From positions 4,159-40,037 of the forward strand of contig NZ_AUFY01000016.1 of NCBI RefSeq assembly GCF_000426745.1: 35,879 nt of DNA, in the 5' to 3' direction. The notes under the pieces were generated by a model that had not been told where the DNA came from, did not search any database, and saw only the letters and a list, made by a program, of their open reading frames with translations. Below, piece after piece: positions 1 through 8,175 of this stretch (position 1 is the stretch's first letter; every line of letters starts with the position of its first letter). Both the position numbers and the translations under genes were made by a program. This DNA comes from Veillonella montpellierensis DSM 17217 (GTDB lineage Bacteria; Bacillota; Negativicutes; Veillonellales; Veillonellaceae).

Positions 1-638
1 TCAAGTAAAGAGATTAAAACATGGTCTGTCTTATCTTTTGTTCCACGGACGGTATCTAATTCCCAATGTCCGAATTCCTCGCGCGTTTCAATATTAGAAT
101 CGCGAAGTTCTATGGATTTACCAAGTTCTCTCTTATGTTTTCTAGAAATAGATTTTCGTTGGGAACGCCGTACTACCAATGGTAAATCAATTGCTTTTAT
201 ACCTAATACACCTTTGTGAAGATAGTTATATAAAGTTTTAGTACAAACCATTTCATTACGCATAAATAAACCCTTATGTTTAGCATATCCAACAGCAGCA
301 TCAAATGACCAACGATCAGCTAGAGTCTTGCTTTCAATCCAATTTATAAAAGATTCTATAGCACCAATTCTCATGGTATTAAAGGAGCCAACACGTTGTC
401 TTTCATATGTTGCTTGTCCAGAATCAGCTAAATATACAAGTTGAGATTTACCATGTCGAATTTGAATTACAGTACCACGCTTTAATTCTGTATAAATAGT
501 TGTTCTAGAACGGCCCAATGCACGTGAAATTGCAGCAATACTATCTCCTAGAGCGATTCTCTTTTCTAAATAAAATCGTTCTTCGAAGTTTAAGTGTTTA
601 TTTGTGCGTAATGTCGTGTTATGATTATTGTAATCCAT
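1..638 (-). CDS. IS30-family transposase, N-terminal part (runs off the left edge)
   Basis: An open frame of 212 codons starts at the ATG read from 638 down and reaches base 1 without a stop, so the C-terminal part lies outside the window. The protein begins MDYNNHNTTLRTNKHLNFEE. A helix-turn-helix of IS30 type follows (IAAISRALGRSRTTIYTELKRG, around residues 35-55). Near the truncated end is GHWELDTVRG, which carries the first Asp of the DDE catalytic triad. IS30 transposases cut and join element ends; full members are about 310-350 aa, so roughly two thirds is visible. The frame shows no damage here. The family call is firm from the HTH plus HWELD arrangement. Whether the copy is intact cannot be seen. 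Confidence 0.9.
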   Translation of the reverse strand, partial: MDYNNHNTTLRTNKHLNFEERFYLEKRIALGDSIAAISRALGRSRTTIYTELKRGTVIQIRHGKSQLVYLADSGQATYERQRVGSFNTMRIGAIESFINWIESKTLADRWSFDAAVGYAKHKGLFMRNEMVCTKTLYNYLHKGVLGIKAIDLPLVVRRSQRKSISRKHKRELGKSIELRDSNIETREEFGHWELDTVRGTKDKTDHVLISLL

Positions 639-702
639 AGTGATTACCTCGGTTATATTTTGATTAGGTACCTAAATCATAACACAAGGTTCACTATGGA
701 TT
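632..702. repeat. 12-bp inverted repeat spanning the IS30 transposase start
   Basis: AATCCATAGTGA at 632-643 is repeated perfectly in inverted orientation at 691-702. The left copy overlaps the transposase start codon (636-638); the right copy lies in the upstream region of the gene. In the transcript the pair could fold into a stem that covers the start codon. It could equally be an operator or part of the element end. The sequence just outside, about 705-725, is a plausible element end, but no second copy is visible to prove it. Confidence 0.5.
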
Positions 703-958
703 TTTTATGTGTTCAATTTCATTTTATAATTAAGCAATAAGAATAAATTGATGCATAATAAACAATTAATAGCAATCTCTAATTTAACATATATTTAATG
801 TTACTTATTAAATTTTACAAAATTTTAGTAAAATTATAGTTAGGCAATTTCAAATATAGTATAGAATAAATATTAAATTATCTCTCAATTTCCTTCCTTC
901 TGTAGTAGTCAAACATTTGTGACACAGACTCCTAATGATGTACGTAAAAAGTACTCTC
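703..958. other. AT-rich stretch between two insertion-sequence remnants
   Basis: About 250 bases, very AT-rich, with no reading frame worth calling on either strand. The part around 909-935, containing TCAAACATTTGTGACACAGA, sits just beyond the 3' end of the decayed transposase and may be its terminal inverted repeat. The partner end was not found, so this is an inference. Confidence 0.45.
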
Positions 959-1489
959 TTAATATTCATTAGGTGATGTAAACCCCAATACTTTTTGTAC
1001 TATGTTATTATATCTACTTGCATACCGTTGATGCGCTTTTAAAAAAGCATCAAGACTGGTAAACTTTCTTCTGTAAAATCGTTCTCCATCAACCTTATGA
1101 CTTCGTTTTACTTTTCCATTTTGCCATGGTGAAAATGGGCGTGTCAGTTTATGTTTTATACCTAATTCTCGTAATACTCTATCGAATAAACATTATCGTT
1201 CCTTAATTCCATAATTAGTAAACTCTCGTTCATTATCTGTCTGTATTTTAAAGCCCATTCGAGCTTCTAAGTCTAGTAAAAATTTGCTTGTGTTAGTTAC
1301 ACTCTTCTCATCTACAATAGACAATACACGTTTTCTGGAATATTCATCGATAGCCGTAATTTGGTAATAGTGAACACCATTTGTGGGAAATAATAAACAT
1401 TCATTCGGTACATATTTTATATCAATCTGTACTTTTTCTCCTGGATATGTCATTATATCAGGTTTCCAAAGCGTGCTGAGAAAAAACAA
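959..1489 (-). pseudogene. Decayed DDE transposase (IS3/IS481-like integrase core)
   Basis: Read on the minus strand, the integrase core is recognisable. YPGEKVQIDIKYVP holds the first catalytic Asp, ITAIDEYSRKRVLS is the next conserved block, and MGFKIQTDNEREFTN holds the second Asp. A TAA stop at 1193-1195 interrupts the frame. The same frame continues without a shift through LRELGIKHKLTRPFSPWQNG and ends at a TAA at 959-961, after YNNIVQKVLGFTSPNEY. The usual NGKVERSH motif, whose Glu is the third catalytic residue, reads NGKVKRSH here. The N-terminal HTH part is missing: homology stops near 1480, where an unrelated gene remnant begins. The copy is therefore truncated, has a nonsense codon and has lost its catalytic Glu. 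The boundary between IS3 and IS481 families cannot be settled from this fragment. Confidence 0.85.
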
Positions 1490-1651
1490 GGTGTCATTAG
1501 CAAGCTAAAGATATTCTTTGAGAAATATTTCGGAATTGGTGGTTCTGGATCTTTCACAGAAGAATCGAAATCAGTTACCTATGATACAGCATCGGAAACG
1601 ACCTTGCTGGTAGCAGAAGACAGAGCCCCTGTGAAAAGCGAGAATCATTGA
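1484..1651 (+). pseudogene. 3' remnant of an unknown gene, cut by the insertion sequence
   Basis: On the plus strand an open frame runs to the TGA at 1649-1651, reading KKQGVISKLKIFFEKYFG, then a Gly/Ser-rich stretch and a tail ending PVKSENH. It has no start codon with a ribosome site and is followed at once by a strong terminator, as expected for the end of a real gene. The frame stays open leftward into the transposase fragment, so the exact junction, around 1465-1487, is uncertain. I do not recognise the family. The segment looks like the C-terminal tail of a protein whose 5' part was lost through the insertion. Confidence 0.55.
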
Positions 1652-1662
1652 ATTCATGATAA

Positions 1663-1711
1663 CGAAAATGACCACGCTAGAGGAATCCATACTCTAGTGT
1701 GGTCATTTTCG
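1663..1711. terminator. Strong 20-bp stem terminator, possibly bidirectional
   Basis: A 20-nt arm (1663-1682, beginning CGAAAATGACCAC) pairs with 1692-1711 with a single G-U wobble, around a 9-nt loop. The arms carry A-runs and T-runs at their bases, so it can act on both strands. It lies 11 bp after the stop of the truncated gene remnant. Confidence 0.85.
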
Positions 1712-1963
1712 TTTGCGTTCTGTTTGAAGGCTTCTTTTAGCAAGTAATCGTTGGTTTCTGTAATCCTTAATTGGACTCACAAAAGGGATATCTCTTTTGG
1801 TTAGTAAAAATCTTATTGTTATATACATTATAGATGTGCATATAAAAAGTGATAGATACAGTGCATCGTTGTGACGATGCTAAGCGTATGGTGATAGACG
1901 TAGAGTAAGATATTGTTTAGTAGTAAGCGTAATGGATAGGTTATTGGAAAGTAGATAGCTTTC
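1712..1963. other. Intergenic stretch with a small hairpin
   Basis: No gene seen. A perfect 7-bp hairpin (GCATCGT at 1863-1869, ACGATGC at 1874-1880, 4-nt loop) lies about 85 bp beyond the 3' end of the minus-strand LysR gene. It lacks a T-run on the minus strand, so calling it a terminator would be a guess. Confidence 0.4.
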
Positions 1964-2833
1964 TTATTTGTAATACTTTTTTATATAATGGATGAACATT
2001 TGTGCTTCTTTATGGATTTCTATGTAAGGTTGATAGGCGAGAATCGTTTTGCGAGTAATCGGTTGTTCATTGCGAATTGCAATTGGTGTAGCATGTAGCG
2101 TGCTACAGTGAATTAAGTAGATTTCAGGAATAATCGTCCATCCTAAATTGTATTTCACCATTTCAATAGCTGCTTCGATAGAGTTTAGCAACATTGTTTT
2201 CGGTGTATGGTGTGTAAAATAACTATTCCACCATTGGCGAAGTTGTAAATCCGTTTTCGTAATATAGGATGATTGATAGCAAATCCAGGTACTTTTTAAT
2301 AAATTTTCTAATTGAATTGGTGAATTGGAAATTAAATAGTACGGTTCTTCTTTTAACAGAATTTGAGGTCCTTCCCAAGTTAGATTGCCTCGGACAATGG
2401 CTATATCAATTTCTTTTGTATACAGCAATTTAGGTAGTTCTAGTGTACTAGAACCTGTATATAAGAGTGGTTTAAATTCTTTGTGCATGTGGGTGTACTG
2501 TTGAAATAGGCGCGGAAATTTTAGTTTTGATATAACCGTTGATAGACCTATTTTTAACGGTGTTGATGAAGAGGTGCTAGTCAGTACAAATTCTTTTTTT
2601 AGGTGCATCCAATCTTGTAATGTTTTTTGCGCAAAGTGGGCTAGTAAGAGCCCATTTTCAGAAAACACAACACCCTTAGGCTGTCGCGTCATAATTGAAA
2701 TACCTAAGTCTTTTTCTAATTTTTGAAGGTGATAGGTTAAGGTAGGCTGAGAAATAAATAAGTTGTTAGCCGCTTTGGTAATATTTTTTGTTTCATAGAT
2801 TTCTTTAATAATTGTTAAATCTTTAAAATCCAT
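1964..2833 (-). CDS. LysR-family transcriptional regulator
   Basis: The protein has 289 aa with the start read from 2833: MDFKDLTIIKEIYETKNITK. A ribosome site (AGGAG, read from 2847) precedes this ATG. The frame is open further upstream, but the added residues are hydrophobic and unlike the family, so the internal start is preferred. The N-terminal winged HTH is clear: AANNLFISQPTLTYHLQKLE, about residues 16-36. A periplasmic-binding-like effector domain fills the rest. The total is normal for LysR proteins (about 290-310 aa). It is divergent from an M20 amidohydrolase and a DcuC-type carrier across a 341-bp gap, the classical arrangement for a LysR protein controlling its neighbours. The effector is unknown; a substrate of the pair is an inference. 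Confidence 0.93.
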   Translation of the reverse strand: MDFKDLTIIKEIYETKNITKAANNLFISQPTLTYHLQKLEKDLGISIMTRQPKGVVFSENGLLLAHFAQKTLQDWMHLKKEFVLTSTSSSTPLKIGLSTVISKLKFPRLFQQYTHMHKEFKPLLYTGSSTLELPKLLYTKEIDIAIVRGNLTWEGPQILLKEEPYYLISNSPIQLENLLKSTWICYQSSYITKTDLQLRQWWNSYFTHHTPKTMLLNSIEAAIEMVKYNLGWTIIPEIYLIHCSTLHATPIAIRNEQPITRKTILAYQPYIEIHKEAQMFIHYIKKYYK

Positions 2834-3174
2834 ACTAACTCCTACGTTACAGTATCTAAAAAGACAAAATACTACATACTCTTGAGACAATTGTGTTACT
2901 ACATATATACTCTGTGTACTAATGAGGAGAATTAGCATTGGTGCGAGAGATTACTCAGGATAGAATGTAGTTTTTATTATTATAATCGATAAATCCTTCT
3001 AACTCTAGCTTTATTTTTTTAAAATTTTTCATGGTTACATTACTATTGGATATAGAAAAAATAAATAGTATCGCATTAAGTATTTCTATTTTATTTTATC
3101 TAGTTAGAGCATTAATATGATAAGTAATAGGAATAGTTAGAGAGTAGTAATATAGGAGACTAGGGAGGAATATC
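2834..3174. promoter_or_regulatory. Divergent control region between LysR and the amidohydrolase operon
   Basis: This gap must hold promoters for both directions. Visible structure: the 9-bp direct repeat TAGTTAGAG at 3101-3109 and 3134-3142, exactly 33 bp apart (about three helical turns); and a 7-bp inverted repeat, TACTATT at 3041-3047 and AATAGTA at 3064-3070. Either could be a LysR site. The amidohydrolase ribosome site is AGGGAGGA, just before 3175. No consensus promoter stands out in this AT-rich sequence. Confidence 0.45.
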
Positions 3175-4341
3175 ATGGATAATGACAAGCTATTAAATGA
3201 AATTGAAAGTCTTCGGGGTGAAATGAAAGCGTTCGCTGATTACTTGTTTGATCATCCAGAACTAGGCAATGAGGAGTTTGAGGCACATAAACGAATTACA
3301 GCACGGTTAGAGAAAGAAGGATTTTCGGTAGAACGAGAAGTTAGTGGATTGAAAACCGCCTTTAAAGCGGTAGCACATATTCAAGGTGGTGGGCCTAAGA
3401 TTGGTCTTTTGTGTGAATATGATGCATTGGAAGGATTAGGCCACGCATGTGGTCATCATATGCAGTCGCCGTCTATTATGGCTACGGCTATTGCATTAAA
3501 ACGAACATTAGACGTACCAGCTACGTTGATTGTGTTAGGTACACCTGCAGAAGAAACGGCAAGTGGCAAATTAGTCATGGCGAAAGATGGTGTATTTGAT
3601 GATTTAGATGTGGCGTTTATGATGCATGGCAGTGATTCTACCACGGTTGATGGTAAGTCACTGGCACTGAATTTAATTAATTTTAAATTTCACGGCAAAG
3701 CATCACATGCGGCGATTGCTCCAGAAAAAGGTATTAGCGCCTTAGATGCGGTATTGTTATTCTTTAATGGTATGGAATATTTACGAGAACATGTGCCAAC
3801 AGATGTAAGAATGCATGGCATTATTACAGATGGCGGTAAGGCGGCTAATATTGTACCAGATTATGCCTGTACGCAATGGTATATTCGCTCCTCCAGTCGT
3901 ATTCGACTCAATGAAGTACTAGAAAAAGTGTATAAAGTTGCAGAAGGGGCAGCGTTACAAGTGGGGGCCACCTTAACGATTGATGAGGTAAAAGCCTATG
4001 ATAACAAGGTGAATGTGCAACGCCTCAATGATATGTTGCTAAAGCATGCAGCAGAGATTGGTATTCCTGATATTTCTGAACCGCGTAAAGTCACAGGATC
4101 TACTGATTTTTCAAGTGTCACTTTCCGTGTGCCAGGTGCGTGTTTACGGGTAAAATATGTTAATCGTGGAGTAAGTAGTCACTCTAAAGAGTGGTTGGAT
4201 AGGGGAAAAACACAATTTGCAGAAGATGTAATTATGAATGGTGCCAAGGGGATTGCATTAACTGTAGTGGAACTGTTAGAACATCCAGAAATATTAGAAC
4301 AAATTAAAGTTGATTTTAAAGAAAGTAAAGAAAACTTTTAA
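3175..4341 (+). CDS. M20-family amidohydrolase (AbgB/PM20D2-like)
   Basis: A 388-aa cytoplasmic zinc hydrolase of peptidase family M20. The metal site is visible: CEYDALEGLGHACGHH (residues 80-95) supplies His and Asp-type ligands, and GTPAEETASG (122-131) contains the paired Glu, one of them the catalytic base. FMMHGSD provides a further His. The dimerisation domain follows from about residue 170. The EYDAL...GHACGH pattern is closest to the AbgB / PM20D2 branch, which hydrolyses N-acyl or dipeptide-like amides such as p-aminobenzoyl-glutamate; the real substrate is unknown. There is no signal peptide. The next gene, a DcuC-type carrier, starts 16 bp later, suggesting import of an amide-linked dicarboxylate-like compound that this enzyme then cleaves. 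That substrate link is inference. Confidence 0.92.
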   Translation: MDNDKLLNEIESLRGEMKAFADYLFDHPELGNEEFEAHKRITARLEKEGFSVEREVSGLKTAFKAVAHIQGGGPKIGLLCEYDALEGLGHACGHHMQSPSIMATAIALKRTLDVPATLIVLGTPAEETASGKLVMAKDGVFDDLDVAFMMHGSDSTTVDGKSLALNLINFKFHGKASHAAIAPEKGISALDAVLLFFNGMEYLREHVPTDVRMHGIITDGGKAANIVPDYACTQWYIRSSSRIRLNEVLEKVYKVAEGAALQVGATLTIDEVKAYDNKVNVQRLNDMLLKHAAEIGIPDISEPRKVTGSTDFSSVTFRVPGACLRVKYVNRGVSSHSKEWLDRGKTQFAEDVIMNGAKGIALTVVELLEHPEILEQIKVDFKESKENF

Positions 4342-4357
4342 TAGGGGGTCCTAAACA

Positions 4358-5728
4358 ATGAATATATTGATAGCACTTATTGTGATTATAATTGTAGGTT
4401 ATTTGGTGATTAAAAAATTTAAACCGCAATCGGTACTATTAGCAGGTGGTCTTGTTATGATGCTAATTTCCTTTTGCTTGGGGTATACGACACAATTTGT
4501 AGATGCAAAGCAACAAACTGGCAATATTATATTTGACGCTTTTCAGTACATCGTCGTATTAGCAGGTAAAGATGTGGCAGGTCTTGGCCTTATGATTATG
4601 ACCTGTACGGGTTTTGCGAAATATATGGATCATATCGGTGCTAGTGCTCGTTTGGTTACGGTGGCGGTGAAACCGTTGAAAAAAATGAAAGCCCCCTATT
4701 TAGTGTTGGCGATTACGTTCATTATCAATATGTTCATGTCTTTGGTCATTCCTAGTGCCTCTGGTTTGGCAATGCTAATGATGGTAACGATTTTCCCCAT
4801 TTTAGTTCGTTTAGGCGTGAGTCCTGTAGGTGCGGCAGCAGCTGTTGCCACTGGTCATTTACTTGATATTGGACCCGCTTCAGCTACTACCTTGTTAGTG
4901 GCTAAAACGGCAAATATTCCAGTCCATGCATATTTTGTTGATTATCAGTTGAAAGTATATGTTATTTGTGGACTTATGGCTGCGATTAGTCATTATGTTT
5001 GGCAACAATATTGTGATAAGCGCTCAGGTCATGTAGTGACTACAGCGGTAGAGCAAGAAGAAAATGTAGAACATACAGAATTAGTTGTAGGACCTATGAT
5101 CTATATGTTTTTGCCATTATTGCCACTCATTTTTATTTTAGGATTTAGTCCATATGCCATAGGCAGCATTAAAATGAATGTTAACTTAGCCATGTTTTTA
5201 AGCTTGTTTATTGCCATGACGTGTGAGTTAATTCGGTTAGGTAGTTTACGAAAAGTAGCAGATAGTATTACCGTATTTTTTAAAGGCATGGGCAATCAAT
5301 TATCGAATACAGTAACTTTGATCGTTGCAGGGGAAACATTTGCCTTTGGCTTAACATCCTTAGGCGTCGTTAATTCTTTTGTAGAAGGCATTAAAGGGAT
5401 GGCGTTGCCTTTCGACTTTATTCTCGTTGGCATTGCAGGATTGATTGTCGTATTGAGTGTTGTTATGGGATCTGGTGTTGCTTCCATGTTTGCGTTTTCA
5501 CCATTAGTGCCGGGATTTGCCAAAGAATTAGGGGCGGAAGCGACTCCTATGTTACTGGCTATGCAAAATTCTGCGAGTGTAGGTCGTTTGTTATCTCCGA
5601 TTAGTGCAGTTATTATTGCCGTATCAGGCATGGCAAACATTTCTAGTGTAGACTTAGTGAAACGGGCTTCTGTGCCAGCTATTGTCACATTCATTACATC
5701 TGTTATCTGTATTATCCTGTTCTATTAA
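4358..5728 (+). CDS. DcuC-family anion transporter
   Basis: A 456-aa integral membrane protein with about 12 hydrophobic segments. Its organisation matches DcuC: an N-terminal helix, then GGLVMMLISFCLG, then LGLMIMTCTGFAKYMDHIGA (DcuC has a closely similar GGDLGMMIM...GFAAYMTHIGA block), then SLVIPSASGLAMLMMVTIFP. DcuC proteins are anaerobic C4-dicarboxylate carriers; many relatives outside enterobacteria carry unknown organic anions or amino-acid derivatives. A ribosome site (GGGGGTCC, about 4344-4351) precedes the ATG. It follows the M20 hydrolase by 16 bp and is almost certainly co-transcribed. The substrate is probably what the hydrolase acts on. I would not name it dcuC, since the partner enzyme points away from fumarate/succinate exchange. 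Confidence 0.88.
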   Translation: MNILIALIVIIIVGYLVIKKFKPQSVLLAGGLVMMLISFCLGYTTQFVDAKQQTGNIIFDAFQYIVVLAGKDVAGLGLMIMTCTGFAKYMDHIGASARLVTVAVKPLKKMKAPYLVLAITFIINMFMSLVIPSASGLAMLMMVTIFPILVRLGVSPVGAAAAVATGHLLDIGPASATTLLVAKTANIPVHAYFVDYQLKVYVICGLMAAISHYVWQQYCDKRSGHVVTTAVEQEENVEHTELVVGPMIYMFLPLLPLIFILGFSPYAIGSIKMNVNLAMFLSLFIAMTCELIRLGSLRKVADSITVFFKGMGNQLSNTVTLIVAGETFAFGLTSLGVVNSFVEGIKGMALPFDFILVGIAGLIVVLSVVMGSGVASMFAFSPLVPGFAKELGAEATPMLLAMQNSASVGRLLSPISAVIIAVSGMANISSVDLVKRASVPAIVTFITSVICIILFY

Positions 5729-5756
5729 TGGAGTAGATGATATGGAGGTGGTGAAA

Positions 5757-5834
5757 ATGAATAGGCCTGCTATGGGCAGTATATTTTCTTTACAACGCCT
5801 ATTGGTAATGCATCTATCTATTGAGGTAGTGTAA
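5757..5834 (+). CDS. Possible 25-codon small ORF
   Basis: A short frame (MNRPAMGSIFSLQRLLVMHL, then SIEVV) with a textbook ribosome site, GGAGGTGG, 4 to 5 bases before its ATG, 28 bp after the carrier stop codon. No family is recognised. The good ribosome site is the only support, and a chance frame of this length is common. Confidence 0.3.
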   Translation: MNRPAMGSIFSLQRLLVMHLSIEVV

Positions 5835-6371
5835 CTATGACGATTCTGTGGTGTAGGCATATTTTCTTTCTAATAGGTAGTGGCGTGGGAAATTTTAAAG
5901 GTTTTGCTATATGAGTGGGAATATATATGGTATGGAAAACATATCCACCTAAACGCACTCTGCCTCTAGTTAGTGTATCCTATACACAATAAATTTGATG
6001 GAAACAGGAAAAGATTCTTATGGAATCATTTTGAAAGTACTATATATTGTTAAATTTTGGAGATAGCACTTAGTCGTACAGATGATGTTGACTAAGTGCT
6101 ATTATTACATATGGTATCTATGTGAAGCCGATTAGCATGGATTCTTAGATTGGTAGATTTCTAGTGGCTATATATACTCAATTATCCGCTAGGACCTAGA
6201 GCTTTGCTATAGAAAATGTATCTACGATCACATGATATCCTATTAAAAATGTATATTATACTCAAAAGAATGGTATTTATTAATGCAATATAGTAGATAA
6301 TGATATATACTATACATAGTTATCATTTAATAAATCAGTATGTATTGAGAAAGAGAAAAATGAGGGATACT
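5835..6371. other. Intergenic region before the cysteine desulfidase
   Basis: About 540 bases without a gene. It contains the terminator at 6064-6101, and otherwise AT-rich sequence with no clear consensus promoter. Transcription of the downstream gene presumably starts between 6102 and 6350. Confidence 0.5.
6064..6101 (+). terminator. Stem-loop after the hydrolase/carrier operon
   Basis: TAGCACTTAGTC at 6064-6075 pairs perfectly with 6090-6101 around a 14-nt loop. TTATTAC follows, so the T-tract is weak. It most likely ends the 3175-5728 operon. Confidence 0.65.
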
Positions 6372-7613
6372 ATGAAAGAATTTATTACATTATTACAACA
6401 TGAAATTGTACCGGCTTTTGGCTGTACAGAACCGATTGCCTTAGCCTTTGCGGTGGCAAAATCGGTAGAAGTATTAGGTGCATTCCCCGATAGAATCCAT
6501 GCTTTGTGCAGTGGCAATATCATCAAGAATGCTAAGAGTGTTACCATACCTAATGCAGAAGGCAGACGAGGTATTTACTATAGCTTAGTGCTAGGTGCGA
6601 TTGTCGGTAATGCGGACCGTAAACTAGAAGTACTGGAATCATTATCGCCAAGTGATTTAGTGAAAGCAGATCAACTAGTGGACTCTGAATTTTGTACCGT
6701 TGAATTAGCAGAAAATGTAGAAAATTTATATATCGAAGTGTTTGCGTATCATGGTGATGATGTGGTGCGGGTGATTGTAGAACACGCCCATACAAATCTT
6801 GTACGGATTGAAAAAAATGGCACCGTACTACTAGATAATCCTGTAGTTGATACAGCCACCGTACCAGTAGAACTGGATTTTAATAAGTGCTATGATTTTG
6901 CCGATCATGGAGACATCTCCGAAGTTTATGATGTAATTAAGCAACAATTAGAGTATAACATGGCGATTGCCGAAGAAGGACTAGCCAATGACTATGGTGC
7001 TAATATCGGAAAATTGATTATTCGTGAAAGTGATTCTATAGAGGAACGGGCACGTGCCTATGCGGCAGCAGGGTCGGATGCACGTATGAGTGGATGTAGT
7101 TTGCCAGTTATGATTAATTGTGGCAGTGGGAATCAAGGTATTACATTATCAGTGCCAATTCTAATTTATGCGAAGGAGTACCATATTTTAGAAGAACGGA
7201 CAGTACGCGCCCTCGTATTAGCCAATATGTTAGCATTATATATTAAATCTGGCATAGGCCGCTTGAGTGCCTATTGTGGCGTGGTTAGTTCGTCCTCCGC
7301 TACGGTGGCGGCCATTGCCTTTTTGTTAGGTGAAAGTCGAGAGGTAGTAGCACAAACTTTGTCGAATGCATTAGCAGGCACATCGGGGGTAATTTGTGAT
7401 GGGGCAAAAGCCTCCTGTGCTATGAAAATCGCACTGGCTTTGAATAATGCATTTTTAGGGCATCGACAAGCTAAGACGGGCAATAGCTTTCATACAGGGG
7501 ATGGCATTGTAAAAGGCGACATTGATACGACGGTAGATACGATTGCCAAAATCGCTCGTGAAGGAATGCGTAGTACGGATGTGGTCATTTTAGAATCTAT
7601 GTTAGAAAAATAG
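6372..7613 (+). CDS. cyuA: L-cysteine desulfidase family (CyuA/YhaM, UPF0597)
   Basis: A 413-aa protein from the ATG at 6372, chosen because GAGGG lies 5 bases upstream; in-frame starts at 6300 and 6360 have poorer context. The family turns L-cysteine into pyruvate, sulfide and ammonia using an oxygen-sensitive [4Fe-4S] cluster, and is related to the iron-sulfur serine dehydratases. The diagnostic cysteines are present: Cys18 in FGCTEPIALA, Cys302 in AYCGVVSSSSATVAA, and Cys342 and Cys349 in ICDGAKASCAMK, with the family's 7-residue spacing. GSGNQGI is also conserved. Enterobacterial relatives act in anaerobic cysteine breakdown. It stands alone between a terminator and moaB; no cysteine carrier is adjacent. 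The family call is firm; the substrate (cysteine or serine) is not proven by sequence. Confidence 0.85.
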   Translation: MKEFITLLQHEIVPAFGCTEPIALAFAVAKSVEVLGAFPDRIHALCSGNIIKNAKSVTIPNAEGRRGIYYSLVLGAIVGNADRKLEVLESLSPSDLVKADQLVDSEFCTVELAENVENLYIEVFAYHGDDVVRVIVEHAHTNLVRIEKNGTVLLDNPVVDTATVPVELDFNKCYDFADHGDISEVYDVIKQQLEYNMAIAEEGLANDYGANIGKLIIRESDSIEERARAYAAAGSDARMSGCSLPVMINCGSGNQGITLSVPILIYAKEYHILEERTVRALVLANMLALYIKSGIGRLSAYCGVVSSSSATVAAIAFLLGESREVVAQTLSNALAGTSGVICDGAKASCAMKIALALNNAFLGHRQAKTGNSFHTGDGIVKGDIDTTVDTIAKIAREGMRSTDVVILESMLEK

Positions 7614-7677
7614 ATATATTATCTTGCTTTATGTAAACGAAGATTTGTAGTATAGAGAAAGGGATAGGACCATTATT

Positions 7678-8175
7678 ATGTCACACATGGAAATGGATAG
7701 AAGACCATTAGAGGTTGCCATATTAACAGTCTCTGATACACGGACTTGGGAAACTGATAAAGGGGGACAAACAGTGGCTCAGTTTGTGAAAGAGGCACAT
7801 CATCATGTGGCAGCACAGGAGATTGTGCCGGACGACTATGACCAAATTCAGTCGCAAATTCGTGAATGGTTAAGAGCGATACAACCGGATTGCATCATTA
7901 CGACTGGTGGAACAGGCATTGCCAAGCGGGATGTAACAATTGAAGCGGTTACCGATTTGTTAGATAAGGAAATTCCTGGATTTGGCGAAATTTTTAGATA
8001 TATAAGTTATGTAGACGATATTGGTACACGGGCTATGGCATCGAGAGCTGTAGCAGGTGTCAGTGAGAAAACGGTCATTTTTTCACTTCCTGGTTCTGTG
8101 GGAGCCGTTTCACTAGGTATGGAGCGACTTATTATTCCTGAAATGGCGCACGCTGTGTATGAAGTTAATAAATAG
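7678..8175 (+). CDS. moaB: MoaB/MogA-family molybdenum cofactor protein
   Basis: A 165-aa protein of the molybdopterin-binding fold. Landmarks are AILTVSDTR (residues 14-22), TTGGTGIAKRDVT (75-87) with the conserved Asp85, IPGFGEIFR (99-107) and FSLPGSVGAV near the C-terminus. In MogA the fold adenylylates molybdopterin before metal insertion; the short MoaB form is similar, and which reaction this copy performs is uncertain. Its 165 aa fit MoaB (about 170) better than MogA (about 195). The ATG at 7678 has GGATAGGA about 8 bases upstream. It follows the desulfidase gene by 64 bp with no clear terminator between, so read-through is possible. No other molybdenum cofactor genes are in the window. 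Confidence 0.85.
   Translation: MSHMEMDRRPLEVAILTVSDTRTWETDKGGQTVAQFVKEAHHHVAAQEIVPDDYDQIQSQIREWLRAIQPDCIITTGGTGIAKRDVTIEAVTDLLDKEIPGFGEIFRYISYVDDIGTRAMASRAVAGVSEKTVIFSLPGSVGAVSLGMERLIIPEMAHAVYEVNK

Noticed and set aside
5296-5694. 132-codon frame on the minus strand inside the carrier gene
   Set aside because: Antisense to a clear membrane protein gene; no ribosome site and no family resemblance.
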